From positions 12,311,001-12,375,000 of the forward strand of contig CM055605.1 of assembly GCA_029379385.1 (NCBI GenBank): a DNA stretch of 64,000 nt. Reading direction: 5' to 3'. The position numbers were made by a program, and so were the translations under genes. Source of the stretch: Quillaja saponaria (lineage: Eukaryota > Streptophyta > Magnoliopsida > Fabales > Quillajaceae). Under the pieces are notes generated by a model, which did not search any database, was not told where the DNA came from, and saw nothing but the letters and a program-made list of their open reading frames with translations. Positions 1 to 11,242 of the stretch are shown here, one piece after another. Numbering within the stretch: the stretch's first letter is position 1; every line of letters begins with the position of its first letter.

Positions 1-1200
1 GGGACCCAATTATGACAAGCTGAGTGGTATGGATCAAAGTGAAATCTAACCCAAATTATAGGGACTAAATATGTAATTTATCCTAAAATTTAAACCTTAT
101 GTCTTTTTTATTTAAAATCGAACTGTAAAATTGTAAGTTTATATAACTATCCAAAAATCGTAACTTTGAGTTCCCATATCTATTTGGTTATTTACAATTA
201 GTAAACAAGCATTATGTTCTTGGAAATCTTATTGTCTTAGTGTTCCATAGAATCTGAACATTATTCTTGTTTTAATTTTATTGTTGTTTTAATCAATGTT
301 GTGGAAATTTTTGGTTTTTCAATTCTTGTTCTTATATGTATCTTATTTCTAAATTAGGGTTAATTCAATATTGATTGAAAGTCAAGAAGAATTTTTTTTT
401 TTTTTTTTTTTTTTTTTTGAATAATTAACTTTTTTTAAGTTATATCTTCTTGATTAGTTTAGCTTTTCTTGGTTTCCAAGTTAATCATGCATGTTTAGAT
501 TAGAAAGAATTTAGCTTTAGTTTAAACATTTGTCATATTGCATTATTTGCTTTTCAAGTAAATTAATGATTGAAACCAATTACCCTTAGTATAGGAAATC
601 AACCTTATGGTTAGACAAGTTAAGTGTTTCAACTAAACTTATCATTCTCGTAAACTAGTCCCCTTACCTAGCTTTGGATGTAAAGTAGTTCTCAAAAGCT
701 TTCTTTGGTCATGAAAGTCACAAAATATTAAAAAGCATTAGTTTTCTTTGGTCATATGCATTTCCATTAATACAACTTAATGCATGAATATATACTTTCT
801 TTTACTCATCTATCAAATACTTTAAAAAGCACACTTAATTTTTTTTATTAGTTTGAGTAATTCATATATATATATTATGTCCTTAATCCCATGCTATTTA
901 CGTTTTAGATATTGTATTCTAAATTAACTTATTACTTTTAAGTCATTAAACTTACAATGTACAAATTTCAAATTTGTATACTTAAATTCTAGATTTCCCA
1001 TTTCAATAGCCATGTAAAACCATTTCATGTATTTACTACTTTCTTCAAACTTTTATGTAACCTTAATTCATGTCCTAATTCCCTTCAAAGCATACTCTAA
1101 TAACCCAACTAACTTAGAGTTTATTTCAAAAAAAATTCAAATCAATGTATCTAATACAAGTTGCACGGCCTTGGAAAGTTCCTTTCTTATTTTTCCTCTC
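1..1200. other. AT-rich intergenic sequence
   Basis: No coding region, RNA gene or recognisable element can be supported here. A homopolymer T run lies near 395-418. Short reading frames have no recognisable motif. Confidence 0.6.
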
Positions 1201-1210
1201 CTACCCGTGT

Positions 1211-1217
1211 CCTTATA
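1211..1217 (+). promoter_or_regulatory. possible TATA box of the small ORF at 1355
   Basis: A TATAAAG motif sits about 140 bases upstream of the ATG at 1355, in a more CT-rich stretch. The spacing would allow a leader of roughly 110 bases. Such motifs occur by chance in AT-rich DNA, so this is only suggestive. Confidence 0.3.
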
Positions 1218-1354
1218 AAGCCCCACTATTTCTCAATTCAGCTTTTATCAACCAAAGAGGGGAAAGAACCTCTTGATTAACTTGCTGTTCAAAATAGGGG
1301 ATAGCCTTTTAGAATTGATATAACTCACACACTTTGGTGGCTGAAATAGAGTAG

Positions 1355-1550
1355 ATGGAAGCTATCCAAATAGCCCTTTCTAGTTTGATTCTCCTCGCCC
1401 TTGTGTTTCTGAAATTGGCTGGCAACAAAGGCATTCACACCACTGAAGCAGGGCAGCTCTACCTACAACGCCTATTGTTGCCTTTGCTGCCCACAGCTCC
1501 ACCAAATCCACCCACACAAACACACTTCCCTATCCCCTTCTTCTCGACTG
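1355..1550 (+). pseudogene. small ORF with hydrophobic N-terminus, cut by an LTR retrotransposon
   Basis: The frame opens with ATG at 1355. Residues about 5-22 are strongly hydrophobic (ALSSLILLALVFLKLA), like a signal peptide or membrane anchor, and a proline-rich stretch follows (PTAPPNPPTQ). The right target-site copy of the chromovirus lies at 1546-1550, so the frame is interrupted close to its end; beyond 1551 it reads into the LTR. If the element and one target copy are removed, the frame would continue for only a few codons past 7008 and then stop, giving a product of about 68 residues. I do not recognise a family. It may be a real small secreted or membrane peptide gene or a chance frame; the upstream TATAAAG slightly favours the former. 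Confidence 0.3.
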
Positions 1551-1886
1551 TGTTAAACTCAACTGGGTTAGAAAGGAGATGCAAGAATAACAGAGGTTTA
1601 AGAAAGAAAGAAAGACTGAGAGAGGGAGAGTTTTGAAAGAGAAAGAGATTCAGAGAGAGAGAAAGAGTTGGCTAAAGCTGATATTTTTCATCATTACAAA
1701 AACGTTCTCATTACAGTGTAGAATCAGTATTAATATGAAAACAATTTCAACTAGCTTAGCCCACTTGCTAACTGACTGACAGCTCCTCTAACAACTCCCT
1801 AACGAAGACTTCTAACAAGATTACTAATTCAAACGCTGCATTGCAAGCTGTCTCTGTAGACTAGTATTAACAAAAGACCCTTATCA
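1551..1886 (-). repeat. 3' LTR of the chromovirus
   Basis: 336 bases, TG...CA, the partner of 6659-7003. It lies immediately right of GACTG (1546-1550), one copy of the target duplication. Confidence 0.9.
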
Positions 1887-1902
1887 ACACTCCTGTTCTT
1901 GA
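1887..1902 (-). promoter_or_regulatory. polypurine tract region beside the 3' LTR
   Basis: On the element strand a purine-rich AAGAACAGGAGTGT runs straight into the 3' LTR starting TGATAAGG. This is the expected place for the plus-strand primer. Confidence 0.5.
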
Positions 1903-1916
1903 CAAAGTCCTTGTCC

Positions 1917-4900
1917 TCAAGGACGAAATTGAGAAAACTTGGACTTAAGCACGTGAAAGTCTTCCCAAGTGCAATCTTCACGGCTACTGTTGGACCAGTG
2001 TACTAAAACCTGCACCACAGCCTTGTTGTTTTTCTTTATTGTCCTTCTATCAATCACTGCTACTGGCTCTAATAGTAAGTGCCCAGAGTCATCAAAAACT
2101 GGAAGTTGGGGTTGGCCTAGGATTTGACCATGATGCCTTTTCAATCTTGACACATGGAAGATATTATGAATCTTGGATCCCTCTGGCAATTCCAAAGCAT
2201 AAGCCACCGTTCCTATCTTTGCAATTACTTTGTATGGACCAAAATATTTTGCAGACAGTTTTGGAAAGGTAGTACCGTGCATAGAACTCTGCCTGTATGG
2301 TTTGAGTTTTAGGAAAACCCAATCTCTCACTTAGAATACTCTTTCAGTTCTGTGATTATTGGCTTGCATTCCTCATCTTGTTTTGAGCTTGTTCCAGGTG
2401 ATGCTTAAGCATGTGTATGACAGATTATCTTGCTGATAATGATCTATCAACACAGTCATTGCTGGAATCCCCCTTAGTATAAGCCACGTGTGCTGGAGGA
2501 TCTTGGTAGAACATAGCTCTGTAAGGTGTCATGTTAATTGCTGAACTGGTGGGAAATGTTGTACCAATATTGTGCCAAAGGTAACCACCTCACCCACTGT
2601 CTTGGAGAATCTCCAGTGAAACACCTGAGATAGGTTTCTAAAGTCCTGTTAAGCACTTCAGTTTGTCCATCAGTTTAGGGATGATAGGCAGATGAAGGTT
2701 TTAACTGGACATTCTGCAATTTGAACAATTCTTGCCTAAAGCTTGATATGAAAATTGGATCTCTGTTAGAGATTATTTCTTCTGTATAACCATGGAATTT
2801 ATAAATTTGTTCCATATATGCTTGAGCTACTGTATATGCTGAGTAAGGATGCTGTAGAGCTATGAAGTGACTAAACTTGAACAACCTATCCACAATAACC
2901 CAAATAACTGATTTTCCTTCAGATTTAGGTAAGCCTTCTATAAAATCCATTGAAATGGATTTCCACACTTTTTCTAGTATAGGAAGGGGTTGAAGCAATC
3001 CTAGGTATGCTATTGTTTCACCCTTAAATCTTTGACAAATCTGGCAACACCTAATAAAGTTTCTGGTGTCCTTTTGTATACTCTTCCAATCGAAATGGTT
3101 GCTTAACCTCTTTAAGGTCTTGTGTATTCCTGAATGGCCTCCTTGAGTCGTGGCATGAAACAGCTCCAACAATTCCATCCTCAATGTTGTACTATTGCTG
3201 ACCACCAGCTTTCTTTTTCTCCTTAATTGATTATTACTGATTGCATAATGGTTATGATCCCCTGTACCTTGCCTCACTTCATTCATCAGTTTAATTAACT
3301 TGTCATCCTGTTGGTAACTTGCCACTATCCTGTCCAGTAAATCTGTGGTCACCACAGAAATTGCCCAGCAGACTTCAGTTAATTCGGAAATATGAATCCT
3401 TCTGGATAATGCATCAGCTACAGTGTTTTCTTGGCCCTTTTTATATTGGATTTCATAATCCAAACCCATAAGTTTTGCCAACCACTTATGTATTACATCA
3501 TTGCATTTCTTTTGTTCCAGGAGGTGTTTGAGGGCTTAATGATCAGTCTTTATCACAAAATGTCTTCCAGTCAAGTATTGTTTCCACTTTGTTACAGCAT
3601 ATACTATAGCAATTAATTCTTTCTCATAGGTAGAAAGAGCCAGATGCCTTGGTACCTAAAGCCTTACTTAAAAAAGCTATTGGATGCTTTTTCTGAATCA
3701 ACACTGCTCCAATGCCTCCTCTACAAGCATCTGTTTCCACAGTAAAAGTCTCCTTCTAATCTGGCAAGGCCTAATACCGGGGCTTTAATCATCAACTGTT
3801 TCAAGTAGGTGGAATGCCTTGTCTGCTTCATCATTCCACTCAAAGTTATTCTTCTTTAGTAACTCAGTCAGACTTTTACTAATTTTGCCATAATCCTTGA
3901 CAAATTTTCTGTAGTAACCTGTTAGACCCAAGAATCCTCTCAACTCTTTAACTGATCTTGGAATAGGCCATTGAGTCATAATAGTTATTTTCCTAGGGTC
4001 AGCAGCTACTCCTTTTGGAGTAATGATATGCCCCAAGTAATCTATTTGTCTACTACCAAATGTACACTTAGTCTTCTTGGCATACAACACATTTCTCCTG
4101 AGTATCTACAGCACTGATCTCAGATGAGTCAGGTGATCAGGCCATGTTCTGTTGTAAACTAGTATATCATCAAAAAAGACTAAGACATATTTTCTCAATA
4201 ACGGCTTGAAAATTTGATTCATCACACTTTGGAATGTGGCTGGAGCATTTGTCAAGCCAAAAGGCATGACTAAAAATTCATAGAGTCCTTCATGAGTCTT
4301 TAAGGCAGTCTTGTGGATATCTTTGGCAACCATTCTAATTTGATGATACCCACTCCTCAAATCTAGCTTGGAGAAATATTGAGCTTCCCACCAGTTCATC
4401 CAACAGCTCCTCAATAAGTGGGATGGGAAACTTGTTTTTCAAAGTGAGGTTATTCAACTTCCTATAGTCAACACAAAATCTCCAAGTATCATCTTTTTTT
4501 TTTTAATCAAGACTACAGGTGAAGCAAAAGGACTGCTGCTTGGTCTGATGATCTGGTTACTCAGTATCTCCCTAACCATTTCTTCAATAACATCTTTTTG
4601 AATAGGACCATATCTATATGGTCTTTGATTGAAGAGTTCAGCACCTTCCTTCAAAATGATCTTGTGGTTAAATGTTCTTATGGGAGGTAAGGGAGTGGGA
4701 ATTTCAAAGACATCCCTAAATTCATCTAATAACAATTCTAGCTCTTTTTTGTTTTCTGTTGCAACTAGCTTAACAGAGAATACTTCAGTTACTGCACTGC
4801 TGTTATTTTGAAACAAGTTCCAAGGTATGATCTGGATCAACATACACGGGTACTTTGTTGAAACATTCATATCTACCTTCTCTCCTCCTGCCATGGTAAC

Positions 4901-5419
4901 AGATAGCTTAGACTGCCCCTGTAATTTCATCAATTGTTCCTTCCATTTGAATTCCATAGTGAGACTACCTAAAGTTCCACCTTATATCCCCTAAAGTAGA
5001 TAGCCATTGAACTCCTAACACTACCATAGCTTCCTAATGCCATCACTAGGAAATCTTGCCTGAAATGCACCTTCTAACATTGTCCACTACAACTGCTTAC
5101 ACATTGCATAAATTAACAGCTTGGAACCATTAGCTACCATGACCTGTCTAGTTGGTACCTACTGCATCTTTAACCCCAATCTCTTGGCCAATTGCACATC
5201 AATAAAATTGTGTGTGCTGCCACTGTCTATCAGTATCATTTCTTCTAACTTCTTAATCAAGCCTGTCACCTTCATAGTTTGGAATCTTTCCTGTCCTTTA
5301 GCTGCACTTCCTACACCAGTTAAGGCATGCACAGAAATTGCAGTTTCTGCCTCCATGTCATCTCCTGGCACTTCAGTAAAGTCCATCACCTCTTCTACTA
5401 GCTCCAGGTTCCTCCTCAT
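1917..5419 (-). pseudogene. chromovirus pol (PR-RT-RH-IN-chromodomain), broken
   Basis: The aspartic protease shows ILIDSGSTHNF near 5215-5250. Reverse transcriptase is split over 4957-4454 and 4414-4106; the second part has the palm signature ending FFDDILVY, with the two catalytic aspartates kept. RNase H and connection remains lie at 4090-3500. Integrase (3481-2675) keeps the zinc-binding His/Cys pattern (GGHSGIHKT, CCQICQRFKG) and two acidic core positions (SMDFIEG, SNRDPIF), and is interrupted before the third. The C-terminus at 2330-1917 has the GPYKV and NIFHVSRLK motifs followed by a chromodomain-like segment (VLVHWSNSSREDCTWED). Several stops and frame changes separate these pieces, so no polyprotein is possible. 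Confidence 0.88.
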
Positions 5420-5429
5420 CCACAGTGAT

Positions 5430-6619
5430 TATCATAAGACTTTGCCCCTTCCTACATTTATACCCTACAGTAAACCTTTCATTACAATAAAAGCACAGTC
5501 CCTTCCTCCTCCTTTCCTCCATTTCTGCCTTACTCATAGTTACAGGAGGTCTTTTGATGGTAGTATTTAAGGTTATGATTTGGATTTGGTAGAAAGGCTT
5601 TAGGAATTGCTGTTGTGTTTGAGTAAGTTAACTGTGAAATTTTTTTGTTTGTAGGTACTGATAGAAGGAATTTGGATGAAGGTGCTGGTACTGACTGAGG
5701 ATATGGTGAAAATACCATGGATAGTTTGGAAATTGATGTGAACCGCCTCCTGTATATAGTAGAGTTAAGTAAGTTTTCTTGAGTTTTAGCTAGTTTCATA
5801 GCCTAGGACAGAGAGTTTATCTCCACAAGGCTAATACCATGCACAATTTCTTCTTTAAGACCATCTAAGTAGTGATCCAACATAACCTCTCTAGTCATGG
5901 CACACCTATTCTTTAGACTCTCAAACTGCTCATTATATTCATCAATACCTCCTAACTGCTTTAAGTTTTTAAGAGCAATTACAGGACGAGTTAGAATATT
6001 ACCTTGAAATCTGATCTGCAACTCCTATAAAAGGACATTCCAAGAAGGTCTGATCATATCTCTTTCCTCCAAGAAACCTTGGTACCACTCAGAGGCTTTT
6101 TCTCCAAAGTGCATGGCAGCAATTCGAACCTTCATTTCTTCTGGTGTTTGATCAACCTTAAAGAATTCTTGGCTCTTGAAGATCCAAGTTCTCAAATTAT
6201 CACCATCGAACTTTGGAAACTCCACCTGCGTTGCTCTCTTCATTAGATGATACTCCCCTTGCCTATTGTCAATTCCTGCAGCCTATTGGCTGCCTACCAG
6301 GATTATAATTCTGCCGTTGCATTGGTGGTGGTGTTGGTAAAACTCCATCACGGACCCTCACTGGTGATGGCTGCCTGCTACCCTCAGCTGATGACATTTG
6401 CAGTGAAGCGATGGCCTCTATCAAAGTATTTCTAAGCTCCACATGGTTTTCCTTCAAGATCAATAAGAAAGCATCAATTCCTGCATATTTCAAATCAGAA
6501 CTCTCTTTCAACTCTAGCAATGATGCAACGATGCCTGTAAACTTCTCATCTATGGTTTCCATTCTCGATTCGAGGACCGAGAATCTCTGATCTATGGCGG
6601 CTGCATTTACATTCACCAT
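5430..6619 (-). pseudogene. chromovirus gag, broken
   Basis: The likely start is the ATG at 6619 (MVNVNAAAIDQRF), because the second chromovirus in this window starts the same way. An N-terminal coiled-coil-like stretch is followed, after a frameshift near 6270-6244, by the conserved gag segment (FPKFDGDNLRTWIF, GEKASEWYQGF). In-frame TAG stops occur at 6025-6027 and 5803-5805. The zinc knuckle at about 5455-5497 has the two leading cysteines and the last cysteine, but Tyr stands where the CCHC histidine belongs (CFYCNERFTVGYKC). The family protein coats retrotransposon RNA; this copy cannot make a full product. Confidence 0.85.
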
Positions 6620-6642
6620 TGTTTCCACAATGCCAAGAATTT

Positions 6643-6654
6643 GCTCTGATACCA
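6643..6654 (-). promoter_or_regulatory. primer-binding site (initiator Met tRNA type)
   Basis: Minus-strand TGGTATCAGAGC lies 4 bases inside the 5' LTR. This is the usual primer-binding site of plant chromoviruses and many copia elements, and its position fixes the LTR edge at 6659. Confidence 0.9.
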
Positions 6655-6658
6655 AAAT

Positions 6659-7003
6659 TGTTAAACTCAATTTTAGAAACTGGGTTAGAAAGGAGATGCA
6701 AGAATAATAGAGGTTTAAGAAAGAAAGAAAGACTAAGAGATAGAGAGTTTTGAAAGAGAAAGAGATTCAAAGAGAGAGAAAGAGTTGGCTAAAGCTGATA
6801 TTTTTCATCATTCCAAAAACGTTCTCATTACAGTGTACAATCAGTATTAATATGAAAACAATTTCAACTAGCTCAGCCCATTTGCTAACTGACTGACAGC
6901 TCCTCTAACAACTCCCTAACGAAGACTTCTAACAAGATTACTAATTCAAACGCTGCATTGCAAGCTATCTCTGTGGACTAGTATTAACAAAAGACCCTTA
7001 TCA
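6659..7003 (-). repeat. 5' LTR of the chromovirus
   Basis: 345 bases starting TG and ending CA on the element strand, matching 1551-1886 along its length. Relative to the other LTR it carries 9 extra bases near its internal end (6671-6679 region). It is CT-rich on the element strand near the internal end. Confidence 0.9.
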
Positions 7004-7008
7004 GGCTG

Positions 7009-7680
7009 CCTCCCTTTAATCCTTAGACAAAATCAAAACTTAATTTGGCTTACTAACATAAAACATGGGTTACAATATCTACCAAATCCTTCCCTTATTG
7101 ATCCTCCTAATAGGTACATAACCCACAAAATAACCAAAATAGCAAGGAAGAACGACAACTCTTGGTTCATTGATTTCTCTACTAGACCAGGCAAAAGAAT
7201 GAGGAAAGATCTAGTCTTGTTGTGGTGGAAGAAGATAGAAAATAAAAAGAATTGGAAGACAATAGAACGCAGCCAAAAAGTAAAAAGGGGAGAGAATAAA
7301 ATAATAAAGGAATAGAACTTATTAAAAAAATAATCAAAGTTCACATGTTTTAAAATTGTGGCTACAAATTACTTATTGGTATAAGTGTTACATATATATA
7401 TACTTAATTATTATTTTATACTTTATGTTATGTATAACTAATTTTACTAACACAATTTAAATGAAATAAACACTAAATTCAATTCAACTCATAGTATGAT
7501 AAAAATACATTTTCTAGCTTATTGCATGTAAATATATAAATATATACACTAACGTTCATTCACTAAAATTCCAATTTTGCATAAATTTTTATTTACCTAG
7601 TTATACAGGTTACGTACAATATTTTAAATATACGTTAAATTATCAAGTTTGGATTATCACAATCTTGCCCCAAAATTATT
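7009..7680. other. AT-rich spacer between two retroelement regions
   Basis: No supported gene. A 103-codon minus-strand frame at 7033-7344 has hydrophobic stretches but no recognisable motif and biased composition, so I do not annotate it. Confidence 0.5.
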
Positions 7681-8740
7681 ACAACAAATGCATATATTGT
7701 TGTTTCATTACACTCTCAGATTGCCAAGTGGCTTCGTCTTCTCAATGATGTTGCCATATAACTTTTACTGAAGGAATAACCATCGATCAAAGTTTACAAA
7801 CTTGTTAATTAACGATTTTTATTACTTTCTCCTCATACATGAGATTTTTATCAACTTGTAACTCTTGAATTCATAGGATATGAGACTCGTCCGACAAATA
7901 CTTTTGAAGCATCGATACATGGAATAGTAGATGTACTTTTTCTAAATCTGGGGGCAACGCTAACCTGTATGCTACTGCTTAAATTTTATCCAGGATTTGG
8001 GCCCAATAAATCTCGGACTCAGCTTACCTTTCTTACCAAATCTCATAGTGCCTTTAAAAGGGGAGACTTTTAGAAACACATAATCACCTAGCTACTTCAA
8101 ACTTGAAATGCCTCTTATGGTTATCAGCATACGACTTCTATTTGCTCTGAGCTGTCCATAATTTATCACGAATCACCTAAACATTCTCTATAGCATCCTA
8201 AATTAACTCTAGCCTTAACAGCTGATGCTCACCTGTTTCAAACCATCCAACTAAAGATCGACACTTCCTACCATACAATGCTTCTATGAGAGCTATTATT
8301 ATAAGTAAACTCCATTAGTGGAGGATGTTAATCCCAACTACCTTCAAAATCCATAGCACAGGCTCATAACATCTTCTCCTAAGCCTGTATAGTTCTCTTG
8401 GATTGCCCATCAGTTTAAGGATGGAAAGTTGTATTGAACAATAATTGAGTACCAAGAGTCTCTTGAAAAGATTTCCAAAACACATAAGTAAACTTAGTGC
8501 CCTAGTCAAAGATAATAGAGGCTGGTACTCCATGCAATGAAACAATTTCGTTCTGATACAATTTTGCATACTAATGTGCTGAATAAGTAGTTTTCACCAG
8601 AAAAATATGCGAACTTTGTCAAATGATCTATAATCACCTAAATAGAATCAAAACCCTTAAAAGTCTTAGGAAGTCCCAATACGAAGTCCATAGTAACTTT
8701 TCCCACTTCCATTCTGGAATGTCTAGCTTTTGTAACTTTT
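7680..8740 (-). mobile_element. chromovirus remnant: integrase core plus chromodomain
   Basis: Read on the minus strand in shifting frames, 8560-8390 matches the integrase core (a GTKFT-like stretch, then FWKSFQETLGTQLLFN and a degenerate FHP*TDGQ), with stops inside. Near 7690-7790 a chromodomain-like segment is readable (VKVIWQHH followed by ATWQSE). The upstream part of the element is missing: at about 8742 the sequence changes abruptly into a Tat-lineage element on the opposite strand. No LTR was identified. The motif style is that of Del/Tekay chromoviruses (inference). Confidence 0.65.
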
Positions 8741-8743
8741 TGA

Positions 8744-10570
8744 TACTTCGAGAAGAATGGTTCAGTGGTCCATCGAACTGGGCGAGTTTGACATACGAAA
8801 TAGCCCCAGAACGACCATTAAAGGCCAAGTGCTAGCAGACTTCATTGTAGAGTGCATGTTTTCGAATGAGTCATTGGGCGACCTAAACACCACTACAAGC
8901 ACCCATTTTTCTGAACAAGGATGGTTATTATGTGTGGATGGGTCTTCTAATAGGCACAGCAGTGAAGCAGGGGAAACTCTGAGGTTCCCGGATGGACAAG
9001 TCAGGGAGTGTGCTATTAAGCTCGACTTCCCCACCTCCAATAATACAGCTGAGTACGAGGCTCTAATTTTAGGTCTTAAATGGGCTAGAGCAACTGGAGC
9101 GGAGAAATTGAAGGGTTTTTATGATTCTCAGTTGGTGGTCAAATAGATAGCGAGTGAATACAAAGCTAAGGAGATCGTCATGATTCATTACTTGGAAAAG
9201 GTAAAACAACTTATTAGCCATTTTTGGAAAGTAATATTACAGTACATACCAAGAAATTTGAATGAAAGGGTGAACTAGCTTTCTAGGCTCCACGGATTTG
9301 GTGATAAGGTAAATGCTTGAATTCACACCTTAAAGAGACCGAGCTACGAGGAGTCCAAGACTTTGGCTGTGGAAACATCGGGTCCGCTATGGATTATTCC
9401 CATAGTGTATTATATACAATTGGGCTTGCTTCCTTCCGATGCAGTTGAAGCAAAAATTGTTAAAAGAAAAGCTGCGAGATATTATATGATACAGGACCGT
9501 TTGTACATGCGGTCTTATATGCGTCCGTATCTAAAATGCCTGAGTCTAGAAGAATCAGAATACACCTTAGACGAAGTACATAGGGGTATTTGCGGAGCAC
9601 TTATAGGTTACAGGGCTTTAGCACAGAAAGTTTTGAAAGTAGGGTATTATTGGCCTACCTTTCATGAGAACTCTAAGTCATGTCTACTTCCTGAACAGGT
9701 TAACACCTATCAGGAGCCCTTGGCCCTTCGCTATATGGGGTTTGGATATCCTAGGACCCTTTCCCAGGGGAAAGACTAGAATGGTGAAGAAGTTCATATT
9801 AATAACTTATGATTATTTCACCAAATGGGCTAAAGCCGAGCCGACGACTTCAATCAGTGCCAAAACCGTGGAAAAGTTATTTTAGAAACACATTATTTGT
9901 CGCTCCAGAATACCAAAGGCCATAGTCACAATTCGATTGCCGGCCTACCAAATCCTGGTGTTCAGAGCTAGGAATTGACCAGTGATTTTCTTTGGTAGCC
10001 TAACCTCAAGCTAATGACCAGGCAGAAGCCGTTAACAAGATACTCTTGGAAGGGTTAAGAAAAAAGGTAGATCGGAATAAGTTGGACTGGGAAGAACATC
10101 TACAGTAGGTATTATGGTCCTACCATACTACATAGAAGATAGCCACGGGAGAAACGTCTTTCAATCTGACCAATGGAATAGAGGCGGTCATACCAGTTGA
10201 AATAGGCGTGCCATCCCCTAGAGTCAAAACCTACTCTGAGGAGAGCAAAGAAATCGAAATAAGATCGGACCTCGATTTACTTAATGAGGTTAGGGAGAAA
10301 GCTCGCCTCCACCAAATTGTCCATCAACATATCACAGCTCGACATTTTAATGACAAGGTGAAGTTGAGACCTCTACAAGTGGGCGATTTTGTTTTGAGAC
10401 TAAATCAGTTCAAGAGTGGTAGCTCGGCAGGAAAACTCAAGGAATCGTGAGAAGGTCTGTACCAAATTGACCACGTTGTGGGCCTAGAGGCTAAAAAAAT
10501 CAGAACAGAAATGGGAAAAGTACTCCCGAACAGCTTTAATGCCAAACATTTGAAAAAATATTATCATTAA
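8744..10570 (+). pseudogene. Tat pol fragment: RNase H, archaeal-type RNase H, integrase
   Basis: 8757-9146 carries the end of RNase H (RMVQWSIELGEFDI) and the start of the second RNase H (LLCVDGSSNRHSSEAG, SNNTAEYEALILGLKWA). Integrase pieces follow at 9363-9779 (LDEVHRGICGALIGYRALAQ, GYYWPTF) and 9781-9885 (VKKFILITYDYFTKWAKAEP). The integrase C-terminus at 10208-10570 ends NSFNAKHLKKYYH. Compared with the copy at 42752-45605, stops at 9144, 9318, 9883, 10106 and 10448 each stand where that copy has Gln, Arg, Trp, Gln and Trp. A deletion near 9680-9720 removes part of the integrase. It cannot make a functional protein. Confidence 0.85.
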
Positions 10571-11242
10571 TGTAAATGCAAATCGCCCTGTTTGTAAATG
10601 CCCATATTACAATGTGAATTTTTCTTTGCAGACAACAATGTCCTATGTATTTAAAGTACAAGGCTTTGAAAAAAAACTCGGGGGTTAAAAAATGGTCGAG
10701 GTTCACTTGGTCGACCCAACGACTTTGATAGGGAACCCGACCTCCCCTGGTGCTCGAGGTTTTGGCAAGCGAGGCCACCAGGTTATAACCCGGCAGTCCA
10801 AGCCACCCCCAAGTTTGTCCACAAGAAGTGTAAGGTACAAGGAAGCACCCCCACTTATGGATGTTAAAAGGCCGAACCTTACACCGGCGGGGCGAAGCCC
10901 TGAGAAGTTGGCAAGAGATTTGCTACTGAGATCCAACTCTGTAAGACCACGCTAGGATATATAAATCTCCAAATGCTGACTTTAAAAAGAGATACGACCT
11001 AGTGGAACGAGGTAGAACATTAAGCTGGCTGACAAAGCTCGTTGCTCAGCTGGACAACACTTCCTAAATCAACAAGTTAACTACTAGGTAATAAAATGTA
11101 TATCATGCTAAAAATTATGGGAGCCCTTAATCATAATCATTATTCAAACACCCATCATAAAATGATAATTCAATCATAAAATTACATCCTAAATTTCAAG
11201 ATCCATTACAGAATTCATCATAAATTCAAAATGTTCCTAAAT
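10571..11242 (+). other. non-coding 3' region of the Tat element
   Basis: Between the pol stop and the end of the antisense gene. 10680-10950 is richer in GC than the surroundings, but its frames on both strands lack recognisable motifs and are most likely chance. Confidence 0.5.

Larger units (their letters stand above)
1551..7003 (-). mobile_element. complete Ty3/gypsy chromovirus, coding-defective
   Basis: Two LTRs (1551-1886 and 6659-7003) in direct orientation bound this element, which reads on the minus strand. The primer-binding site TGGTATCAGAGC (complementary to initiator Met tRNA) lies directly inside the 5' LTR at 6643-6654. Domains follow in gypsy order: gag, zinc knuckle, protease, reverse transcriptase, RNase H, integrase, then a C-terminal chromodomain, which marks it as a chromovirus. 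The flanks are GACTG (1546-1550) and GGCTG (7004-7008), a 5-bp target duplication with one mismatch. The LTRs differ by about eleven substitutions and one 9-bp indel by eye (about 3%), so insertion is fairly recent, yet both gag and pol carry stops and frameshifts. Clade placement (Reina-like) is inference from gag appearance. Confidence 0.92.

Noticed and set aside
7033..7344. 103-codon minus-strand frame with hydrophobic segments
   Set aside because: Phe/Leu-rich translation of AT-rich DNA, with no motif and no promoter or splice support.
10692..10955. Overlapping 77-87-codon frames on both strands
   Set aside because: Lie in the non-coding 3' part of the Tat element and have no recognisable motif; GC-richer DNA keeps several frames open by chance.
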